This document shows positions 16,257 to 23,264 of a stretch of DNA of 45,828 bases, in pieces. The position numbers and the translations under genes are program-made. The stretch comes from RPQK01 sp041946865 (lineage in GTDB: Bacteria > Acidobacteriota > UBA6911 > RPQK01). The stretch spans positions 1 to 45,828 of the forward strand of contig JBHGBF010000024.1 of assembly GCA_041946865.1 (NCBI GenBank), given 5' to 3'. The notes beneath the pieces were generated by a model. It did not search any database, was not told the DNA's origin, and was given only the letters and a program-made list of their open reading frames with translations. Positions within the stretch are counted from its first letter, which is position 1; the number at the start of each line of letters is the position of its first letter.

Positions 16257-16259
16257 CAG

Positions 16260-17384
16260 TTACCCTCTTGCCAGTTCCAGAACCCGTTTCTCGAGCAGAT
16301 CGCGTGTGGCCTGCAGGACCGCCCGGGGCGTGACGAGCGTCAGACAGTGATGATGACCTTCGGGACAGACGCTTTTGAAGCAGTTCTTGCACGGGACGTC
16401 GTGGAAGAGAACCCGGCTCTCGACTCCCCAGGGAGTGTGCTGAGGATTAGTCAGAGCATAGATATCGACCACCGGAGTGCCCAGGGCCGCCGCGATATGG
16501 ACGGGCCCGGTATTGTTCGAGATGAGGAGCGGCGCCAACCGCACAAGGGCGGCCAGCTCGGCCAGACTCAGGAGACCGGCAACCGAATGAGTCCTATGCG
16601 GGACCTTCTGCCGGATATCCTGCACCAGCGCCATCTCCGACGCCGCCCCGGTAAACACCACTTGGGCCCCCAACTCGGAGAGGACCAACCCAGCCACCTC
16701 GGCAAACTTGTCGGACGGATAGCGCCGCGAGGGCGCCGAGGCGCCGGGGTGGACCACTACCCAAACGCCGTTAAGATCAATCCCCGTCTTCCTCAACACT
16801 TGCTGAACACGTTCGACCGCGTTTTTCGGGACGTACAGCGAGAGCCGTTCGTTTCTGGTTGACGCGCCGACCGCAGCGACCAGATCCAGCTGACGCCGGA
16901 CTTCGTGGCGCGCCTTATGTCGCGAGTCCTGCTCCGGCACCCAGTCGGACAGGAGCTGGTAAGGGTTTTCTCGACAATAGGCCAGCCGCAAAGGGATCTC
17001 AGCCAGGTAACAAAGTAACGCCGCTGGAAGGGGATTCTGGCTGAAAACGGTGAAAATCACCGCTGCGTCGAATCTTTCTGCTTTCAGACGCGCGATCAGA
17101 TCCCCATCGATCTCAGCACTGCGCCGCGGTTCGGTGGCTTTCATCCAAGGGCAGTCGTAGGTGAGAACTTCATCGATTTCCGGTATGAGCCGGCCGATAG
17201 CCGCGCCGATGCTGGAGGTGAGCAGGGTCAGGGCCGGCCGGTTCCCGGATTCCCGCAACGCGCGAAAAGCGGGGCTCGTCATCAAGACATCGCCTACAGT
17301 GTCCAGCCTGACGCACAGAGTTTTCTTGGCCTTTTTCCAGGATGAAATCGGCATCGAGACTTGGAAAAGCGCTGGAGAGCTCAC
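16260..17384 (-). CDS. GT9 (ADP-heptose:LPS heptosyltransferase-type) glycosyltransferase
   Basis: A 374-residue GT-B enzyme of the WaaF/WaaC type. It begins with the family strand LCVRLDTVGDVLMTSPAFRAL. Further on are VVVHPGASAPSRRYPSDKFAEVAGLV and LISNNTGPVHIAAALGTPVVDIYA, the nucleotide-sugar pocket, where the canonical NDTG is NNTG. A cysteine-rich loop CKNCFKSVCPEGHHHC sits near the C-terminus, as in many acidobacterial GT9 proteins. It transfers ADP-heptose or a related heptose to a lipid-A/core-like acceptor at the inner membrane. The start is GTG at 17384, overlapping the hldE stop in a GTGA junction. Met at residue 11 is an alternative but has no ribosome-binding site. Confidence 0.9.
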   Translation of the reverse strand: MSSPALFQVSMPISSWKKAKKTLCVRLDTVGDVLMTSPAFRALRESGNRPALTLLTSSIGAAIGRLIPEIDEVLTYDCPWMKATEPRRSAEIDGDLIARLKAERFDAAVIFTVFSQNPLPAALLCYLAEIPLRLAYCRENPYQLLSDWVPEQDSRHKARHEVRRQLDLVAAVGASTRNERLSLYVPKNAVERVQQVLRKTGIDLNGVWVVVHPGASAPSRRYPSDKFAEVAGLVLSELGAQVVFTGAASEMALVQDIRQKVPHRTHSVAGLLSLAELAALVRLAPLLISNNTGPVHIAAALGTPVVDIYALTNPQHTPWGVESRVLFHDVPCKNCFKSVCPEGHHHCLTLVTPRAVLQATRDLLEKRVLELARG

Positions 17385-18865
17385 TGTGCTTCCGCGACCG
17401 CGCTTTTCACCTTGATCCGTTCAATGATACGGGTGGTTGAACGATTGTCCAGGAAGGGGAGTATTCGCACGATTCCCCCTAGTTCCTCCACGACCGGCGC
17501 TTCTGGCAGCCTGTCCTTTGTATAGTCGCCGCCCTTCACAAAGACATCCGGCCGAACAACCCGGACAAGGTCCGAGGCCGTGTCGCCGTCGAAAGCCGTC
17601 AGGTAGTCGACACAACTGAGAGCAGACAGGACTTTGATTCGATCCTCGAGCGTGTTGATCGGGCGGTCCGGTCCCTTGAGGCGTTGTACGCTCGAATCCG
17701 AATTCACGCCGACGACCAGGATATCGCCCGGATTCTTCGCCCGGTTTAAGTAAGTGATGTGGCCCCGATGGAGTATATCGAAGCACCCGTTGGTAAACAC
17801 GATCCGTCTGCCTTGCCTGCGGCAGGCCTCCAGCGTCAACACCAGCCGGCTCAGGTCGCTGATGTATTTCCCGTCGTAGGAGACGCTTGCCAGGAGCTCC
17901 TGCTGCAGGCACGCGGCAGTCCCTTCCTTGTTCACGACGACAGCGGCGGCAGCCGAAGCGATCTCGGCCGCCGTAGTTGTCTCGGCGCCGGCGGCGAGGG
18001 CCAGAGTGAAGGCGGCGGCAAAGGTATCGCCCGCCCCTGCGGCGTAAGAGCTCCGAGTCGTGAGCCCATAAGTCCGGTACGGATCGCGTCCCCTTTCGAA
18101 GATCAGTGCGCCGTCAGAGTCCATCGAGACAGCTGCGATTTGAGCCCCCGTTAATGAAAGAATTTCCTTCCCGAAAGGCAGAAGCTTGTCCGCTCGCTTC
18201 TCTCCGGCCGGCTGGTCCTCAAAGCCCAGCACTTTCAGAGCTTCCTGGTAGTTGGGCTTGACGACCGTGACTCCCACCTCACGAAAATCCAGCAGTCGAT
18301 TTCTCGAATCGACGAGCAGGAGCCGCGGATAATGGCTCTGGAGCTGGCGCAAGTGCTCGATGATCTGGGAGGTGATAACTCCGCATCCGTAATCAGAGAT
18401 GATCACGGCGTCGGCCGCACGAAACAGAGTTCCGAGCCGCTGGGCGAAGACCTCCGAGGTCGCCGTACTGAGACAATCCGTCGTCCCTCGGTCAAAGCGC
18501 GCGGTCATTTGATTCCCGGCATAGAGACGGTTCTTAGCACAAGTCCAGCGGTCGTTGCAGACGATCAGGCTGTCGGACCGGATCCCGTTCTTCTCCAGGA
18601 TCGACCGAAGCCGGCTGCCCTCGTCATCGGCCCCCGTCACGGACAGCAAGGTGGTTTTGGCGCCGAGCGCCTGGAGGTTCACGGCCGTATTCCCGGCCCC
18701 TCCAGGCATGTCCTTGCGGTCCACCAGATCAAGCACCGGCACCGGAGCTTCTCGACATAGACGTCCGGGAACACCTGCCAGATAGGTGTCGAGCAGGGCA
18801 TCTCCAACGACCAGAACCTTCAAGCCGGTGAAAGACTGGATCAGCTTGTGTATCTGATCGCTCAT
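17381..18865 (-). CDS. hldE: Bifunctional heptose 7-phosphate kinase / heptose 1-phosphate adenylyltransferase
   Basis: A 494-residue HldE (RfaE) from the ATG at 18865. That start was chosen because GGAGGGG lies seven bases upstream and MSDQIHKLIQSFTGLKVLVVGDALLD is the family beginning. The kinase domain (about 1-320) shows GGAGNTAVNLQALGA and AAGAGDTFAAAF with the catalytic Asp. The cytidylyltransferase-like domain (about 350-494) has FTNGCFDILHRGHI with the HxGH motif and VVRPDVFVKGGDYT. It phosphorylates D-glycero-D-manno-heptose 7-phosphate at C1 and, after GmhB, adenylylates it to ADP-D,D-heptose in the cytoplasm. It overlaps gmhB by ATGA, and the GT9 overlaps its stop by GTGA. Confidence 0.96.
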   Translation of the reverse strand: MSDQIHKLIQSFTGLKVLVVGDALLDTYLAGVPGRLCREAPVPVLDLVDRKDMPGGAGNTAVNLQALGAKTTLLSVTGADDEGSRLRSILEKNGIRSDSLIVCNDRWTCAKNRLYAGNQMTARFDRGTTDCLSTATSEVFAQRLGTLFRAADAVIISDYGCGVITSQIIEHLRQLQSHYPRLLLVDSRNRLLDFREVGVTVVKPNYQEALKVLGFEDQPAGEKRADKLLPFGKEILSLTGAQIAAVSMDSDGALIFERGRDPYRTYGLTTRSSYAAGAGDTFAAAFTLALAAGAETTTAAEIASAAAAVVVNKEGTAACLQQELLASVSYDGKYISDLSRLVLTLEACRRQGRRIVFTNGCFDILHRGHITYLNRAKNPGDILVVGVNSDSSVQRLKGPDRPINTLEDRIKVLSALSCVDYLTAFDGDTASDLVRVVRPDVFVKGGDYTKDRLPEAPVVEELGGIVRILPFLDNRSTTRIIERIKVKSAVAEAQ

Positions 18866-19482
18866 CTCAAGTCCCCTCCTGACGCGAAATCCGGTCTGAG
18901 ACAGATCCGGTTTCGGGCATTCTGACCAATTACGATTTGCGCCGCCTCCTTCAGATCGGCCGCGCAGAAATGGGGACAGCGGCCGGTCGACAGGTCCCAT
19001 TCCGTTTCGTTCCCGTTCAGCAAAAGAACGGTTTTGCAGCCTGCGCTAATGCCGGCCTCGATGTCGTCCAGGATGTCGCCGATCAACCAGGACGCCGGCA
19101 AATCGATTCCAAGATCCAGAGCGGCGCGGACAAGCAGTCCCGGTCGAGGCTTCCGGCAAAAGCACGTGGTTACGTACTGCTTCACGCTGCCCTCAGGTGC
19201 GTGCGGGCAGTAATAGAAGCCGGCCAGCCTGACGCCCGCCTTGCCGCAGATTTCTTGAACCTTGGCCTCTACGGGCCTCAGGTCGTCTTCCGAGAAATAG
19301 CCGTGGGCTACACCCGGTTGATTGCTCACTACTACCAGGCGAAATCCGCTTTTGTCCAGGAGTCGCAGCCCTTCGTCCGCGCCGGGCGTCAAGCAGATAA
19401 GAGTCGGGTCGACGTTGTAGGGGACGTCGTGAATCAAGGTCCCGTCTTTGTCGAGAAAAACTGCACGGTAACGTGACTCCAA
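18862..19482 (-). CDS. gmhB: D-glycero-D-manno-heptose 1,7-bisphosphate 7-phosphatase
   Basis: A 206-residue HAD-family phosphatase. FLDKDGTLIHDVPYN at residues 9-23 gives the nucleophile and acid/base Asp pair, VVSNQPGVAHGYFSE gives the second motif and WLIGDILDDIEAG the third. The zinc-binding loop YYCPHAPEGSV ... TTCFCRKP (CxH ... CxC) is typical of GmhB. It removes the C7 phosphate between the two HldE reactions. The start is TTG at 19482 (no ATG in range), with GGGAGGG about 12 bases upstream. The four-base overlap with hldE indicates coupled translation. Confidence 0.94.
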   Translation of the reverse strand: MESRYRAVFLDKDGTLIHDVPYNVDPTLICLTPGADEGLRLLDKSGFRLVVVSNQPGVAHGYFSEDDLRPVEAKVQEICGKAGVRLAGFYYCPHAPEGSVKQYVTTCFCRKPRPGLLVRAALDLGIDLPASWLIGDILDDIEAGISAGCKTVLLLNGNETEWDLSTGRCPHFCAADLKEAAQIVIGQNARNRICLRPDFASGGDLR

Positions 19483-19559
19483 GAAACCGCAGCCCTCCCA
19501 AGGAAGTCAAACGGGCAGAGGCCTGATTTGCGCAGCGTTTTGCGCGGCTTTCGCTTCTG

Positions 19560-20285
19560 TTACGGCCAGGATGTCTCCCGCACGGGTATCACCGTGATCT
19601 CCGGAATGACCGTTTCCAGGGGCTGCTGGAGGACGAACAGGACGGCCTCGGCGACATTGGCCGGATCCTGAAGGAGATTCGGGTCAAGGTCGGGGAACCG
19701 CTCAAGGAGGAAGGGCGTGCGCATGCCGCCCGCAATTAACGCAGTCACCTTGATGTTATTCTGCCGGCCTTCGACGTGAAGGGCGTGGCTGAAGCCCAGC
19801 AATCCCCATTTGCTGGCGTGGTAGGCCGCGGCGTTCGCCCAGGCGCGCTTCGCGGCGGTGGAAGCGATGTTCACGATGCAGCCCTCCCGCTGTTTCTTCA
19901 TGATCGGGAAAACCTGCTTCGACATAAGGAATGGCCCACGTAGATTGATCCGCAAGATACAATCCCAGTCGGTAACCGACAGCTCTTCAATCGACACCGT
20001 GCGATCCACCCCCGCGTTGTTGACGAGGACGTCCACACGGCCGTGCTTGTCGATCACTCCCTGCACGGTTTGGGCCACCTGGTGCTCGTCGCCGACATCC
20101 AGCACCCAGGGCTCAACAATTCCGCCCTGCGACTTGATCGCGTTCACCGTCTCGAGGTTGGCGCTCTCGTTTACATCCGCCGCCACGACTGTGAGACCGG
20201 CTCTTGCCAGCCGTTCCACAATGGCCTTACCGAGTCCCTGCGCGCTCCCGGTTACGATTGCCACTTTTCCCGCCAGGTCTTGCAT
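19560..20285 (-). CDS. Classical short-chain dehydrogenase/reductase
   Basis: A 241-residue classical SDR from the Met at 20285 (MQDLAGKVAIVTGSAQGLGKA). It carries the TGxxxGxG cofactor motif, NNAGVD, the catalytic Ser in NIASTAAKRAWA and the YHASKWG Tyr-Lys pair. The length and 3-oxoacyl-ACP-reductase-like shape rule out HldD, which is an extended SDR. The substrate is unknown; a sugar or lipid step in the glycan locus is possible from context. The frame extends upstream over the GT4-SIS gene, so the true start could lie a little further out. Its start overlaps the end of that gene by about 59 bases. Confidence 0.87.
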   Translation of the reverse strand: MQDLAGKVAIVTGSAQGLGKAIVERLARAGLTVVAADVNESANLETVNAIKSQGGIVEPWVLDVGDEHQVAQTVQGVIDKHGRVDVLVNNAGVDRTVSIEELSVTDWDCILRINLRGPFLMSKQVFPIMKKQREGCIVNIASTAAKRAWANAAAYHASKWGLLGFSHALHVEGRQNNIKVTALIAGGMRTPFLLERFPDLDPNLLQDPANVAEAVLFVLQQPLETVIPEITVIPVRETSWP

Positions 20286-22257
20286 AGGTCCTGCTACTCC
20301 CGTTGGATGCTGATTCAGGGTCAGAGCCGCCGCCAACCAGGTTTCGGCGTCTTCCCGACGACTTGACTTTCCGCCGCCTGTTGTTGGCAGCCGGTTCGAA
20401 AGGGGCGACGTTGGCGAAGTGAGTATCGGAATCAAGACGCTCCTCGACGAGATCGCAAAGGAGATGCACGACGACGAGCTGGCTTTGAAGGATGTGCTCC
20501 CGCTCCGCTGAGGGGATGGTGATCGCTATATCCGCCGCCTGCGGCAGGTCTCCGGCGTTCTGGCCGGTCAGGGCGATGGAATGCAGGCCCTGGTTGCGCG
20601 CGCAGCGGAACGCGGGCAGCAGGGAACGAGACCGTTTGCTGGCGCTGATGCCGATGAAAACGTCCCCTGCCTTGCCGATCGTTTCGATCTGGCGCAACAC
20701 CAGGCTCTCATGATCGCGCTCGGCCGCCCCGAAAGGGTCGGCGAGGGTCTCAGAAAGCATGACTGCCGGCAGTCCCGGCCGCTCCTCGCTCTTGAACCGC
20801 TCCACCAGCTCCGCCGTCACCCGCAGCGCCTCCATACTGCTCGGGCCGCTGCCGGAGATCAAAACGCGTCCGCCCCGGGCGATGCAGTTGCTGATCAGGT
20901 CGGCTGCGTCAAGCAAGACTGGAGTCAGACGTCTTCGCGATTCCTGGAGCACGTAGACCAGCTGATCGAAGCTGCGATTCAGAATCGATACCAACTGGCT
21001 TTGCTCCTGGCGTCTGCTGCGGGTTGGGGCCAGCACTTCTTCGTAAACGGCAGCCATGCTGCCGGCCACCCTGTGCCAGGTAAACAGGTCGTTCGCGCGC
21101 CTGATGGCCTGCCGGCTCAAGACACTCATCAACTTGGGATGCTCGTAAAGGTGCGCAAGGCGCTCCGCCAGAGCGTCAGGGTCCTTCGGACGGACCAGGT
21201 AGCCGGTCTCGCCGTCACGGACCGTGAACTTGACTCCTCCGACGTTGGAGCCGACGACCGGCGTCCCGCAGGCCATGGATTCGACCGGCGTAATACCAAA
21301 AGGCTCGTACCAAGGAGTGGTGACGAAGATGTCCGCGGCACTGTAGTAGTACTTGAGAACCTCGCGGCCTCGTCGACCTACAAAGGTCACCTGCCTGGCG
21401 ACTCCTTCTTCTGCCGCGATCTCGTGCAGCCGTCCAATTTCCGGAGTGATGGAGGGGTCGGGCTCTTCCGACTCCCCGCCCACGATCTGCATGCGGGCTT
21501 CGATGCCGTGGTTCTTGACCAGCCGGGCAAAGCCGCGGATGGCCGTATCGATCCCCTTTCGGGGGACCAGGCGACCCAGCTGAAGGATCACCCGGTCATC
21601 CGGAGCAAGGCCTAGAGCAAAGCGGGCCAGAGGCTTACTGATCGGCCAAATCTCGGTCGGGTCAAAGCCGCAAGGGACGATGGTGACTTTTGCCGGATCG
21701 GCGTTATAGAGACGGATCAGATCCTCTTCATCTTGCGGGCACTCCGCAATGATCCGGTCCGCTTCGGCTACGATCCGATCCTCGATATCGAATCTCTCGT
21801 TCGGGAATTTGTCGGCATCCTTCTGATGGAGCCGCCGCACGCGGCCCAGCGCATGGAAGGTGACGACAAACGGGAGCGCCAGCTGCCGTTTGATCTCGCA
21901 GGCGACCAGGCCGGACATCCAGAAGTTCGGATGAACCAGGTCGTAGCCTTTCCTCTGGCACTTGAAGAACTGCAGAACGTAACCGGTAAAGTCGCCCATG
22001 AAAGGCAGGAGCTGTTCCTTCGGGACATAGTCTGGAGGACCGGCCGGGACGTGAACGATCCGGATGCCGTTCACCCACTCGGCAATCTCCGGGAGCCGCT
22101 CGCTGTCCCGCCGGGTAAAAATGTCCACTTCGTAGCCCAGGGCCGCCAGATTCTTTGCCAATTGGCCGACGTACACGTTCTGCCCGCCACTGTCGACCCC
22201 TCCCAGTATACCCACAGGGGACGCGTGGTCACTGATGAACGCGATCCTTTTCGCCAT
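20227..22257 (-). CDS. GT4 glycosyltransferase fused to a SIS (GmhA-like) domain
   Basis: A 676-residue protein with two domains. Residues 1-430 form a GT4 enzyme: DSGGQNVYVGQLAKNLAALG (glycine-rich start), VILQLGRLVPRKGIDTAIRG, then YEPFGITPVESMACGTPVVG, the EX7E nucleotide-sugar motif. Residues 445-625 are SIS/sedoheptulose-7-phosphate isomerase-like: GGRVLISGSGPSSMEALRV, ERPGLPAVMLSETLADPFGA, GDVFIGISASKRSRSLLPAF, SIALTGQNAGDLPQAADI and LQSQLVVVHLLCDLVEERL. The typical NGGSAADAQH loop is replaced by SGPSSMEALR, so isomerase activity is uncertain. The last 50 residues are basic and low complexity and overlap the SDR start. GGAGGAAC lies just before the ATG. It may supply the missing GmhA-type step of the heptose pathway, but the altered loop argues for caution. 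Confidence 0.88.
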   Translation of the reverse strand: MAKRIAFISDHASPVGILGGVDSGGQNVYVGQLAKNLAALGYEVDIFTRRDSERLPEIAEWVNGIRIVHVPAGPPDYVPKEQLLPFMGDFTGYVLQFFKCQRKGYDLVHPNFWMSGLVACEIKRQLALPFVVTFHALGRVRRLHQKDADKFPNERFDIEDRIVAEADRIIAECPQDEEDLIRLYNADPAKVTIVPCGFDPTEIWPISKPLARFALGLAPDDRVILQLGRLVPRKGIDTAIRGFARLVKNHGIEARMQIVGGESEEPDPSITPEIGRLHEIAAEEGVARQVTFVGRRGREVLKYYYSAADIFVTTPWYEPFGITPVESMACGTPVVGSNVGGVKFTVRDGETGYLVRPKDPDALAERLAHLYEHPKLMSVLSRQAIRRANDLFTWHRVAGSMAAVYEEVLAPTRSRRQEQSQLVSILNRSFDQLVYVLQESRRRLTPVLLDAADLISNCIARGGRVLISGSGPSSMEALRVTAELVERFKSEERPGLPAVMLSETLADPFGAAERDHESLVLRQIETIGKAGDVFIGISASKRSRSLLPAFRCARNQGLHSIALTGQNAGDLPQAADIAITIPSAEREHILQSQLVVVHLLCDLVEERLDSDTHFANVAPFEPAANNRRRKVKSSGRRRNLVGGGSDPESASNGSSRTYARPGGKSGNRNRERAGTR

Positions 22258-22280
22258 CCTGTTCCTCCTCGGTCGAGGGT

Positions 22281-23264
22281 TTATTGACGGGCGAGCGAGA
22301 CACCATTCCTCAAAGTCCCACCGCAGACGAAGCGGAAAGCCTCATCCCAGTCCCTGATAAACCTCTCCATGCCAAATCGTTCCAGGGCCTGACATCGTGC
22401 CCCTTCCCCCAGGCGTCGGGCTTCCTGGGGATCGGCCACCAGCCGTTTCATGTGCTCAATCAAAGCGCGCACATCGGTACTGACGTAGCCCGACACGCCG
22501 TTCTCTACGACGGTCACCATTTCCGTGGTCGCCAGGCCGATGATGGGCAGCCCTAGCATCATCGCCTCGCACACCGCCAGTCCAAGGCTGGTGTAACGGA
22601 TGGGATTGAAGAAAAAGCGATAACGCGAGACAAAAGCGGCGAGTTGATGATATGAGATTTCTCCCAATCCCCCGAGCTCCTCGGACTGCATACCGACCAG
22701 GTCAATCGGCGTCTCCCGCCTGACCCGCTCGAAGACATCCACCCCCAGCCTGCGACCTCGTTGCCTCAGCCCGTTGACCATCGTCACCCCGCGCGGCAGT
22801 TCTCCCGAATAGCGCGCGTCCGGCGGTATCGCGACGCCGTGTTCGATCACTCTGGTCGGCGTATAACCGCTGTCCCACATCAGATCGTTGAAATGAGTCA
22901 CGTGGACGAGCAGTGTCCCAGGATCATCGACGGGGTGGCGAGTGTCGGTTGGAGTCTGCCGCGGCGGGTCATGCTCCAGGTAGATGCGGGGCAAAGCCTT
23001 CTGCCAGTAAGTCAGAATCACATGCTGGTCAACTTCGTAATTCCTGCGCGACTGGAAGAGAACACAATCGAGTGGAAGCCGGGAGACTTGCTCGGCGGGC
23101 ACTTCATGCAGGTTTGCGGGCCAGGGCAGACTCCCGCAACGGCCGCCGTACCCCTCCGGCCGGCCCACTTTCACCGGAACATAGAAATCGTGGTTACAGT
23201 GAACCAGGTAGTACAGGTAATTGCCGTGGACATGCCACGTCAGAATTCGGAGTCTTGGTTTCAT
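22281..23264 (-). CDS. GT4-like glycosyltransferase
   Basis: A 327-residue protein from the Met of MKPRLRILTWHVHGNYLYYL. A short N-terminal half is followed by a GT-B C-terminal half with YTSLGLAVCEAMMLGLPIIGLATTEMVTVVENGVSGYVSTD. There the EX7E-like element reads LGLAVCEAMMLG: the second Glu is present, while the first position is not an obvious Glu. This belongs to the family of glycosyltransferases often annotated as capsule or O-antigen type. A TTG start 24 bases upstream is also possible. It overlaps the double-GT9 gene by about 70 bases and precedes GT4-SIS, so it is part of the same run. Confidence 0.78.
   Translation of the reverse strand: MKPRLRILTWHVHGNYLYYLVHCNHDFYVPVKVGRPEGYGGRCGSLPWPANLHEVPAEQVSRLPLDCVLFQSRRNYEVDQHVILTYWQKALPRIYLEHDPPRQTPTDTRHPVDDPGTLLVHVTHFNDLMWDSGYTPTRVIEHGVAIPPDARYSGELPRGVTMVNGLRQRGRRLGVDVFERVRRETPIDLVGMQSEELGGLGEISYHQLAAFVSRYRFFFNPIRYTSLGLAVCEAMMLGLPIIGLATTEMVTVVENGVSGYVSTDVRALIEHMKRLVADPQEARRLGEGARCQALERFGMERFIRDWDEAFRFVCGGTLRNGVSLARQ

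Noticed and set aside
19560..20285. SDR as HldD, the missing ADP-heptose epimerase
   Set aside because: It is a classical SDR (TGxxxGxG and YxxxK at about 240 residues), whereas HldD is an extended SDR of about 310 residues.
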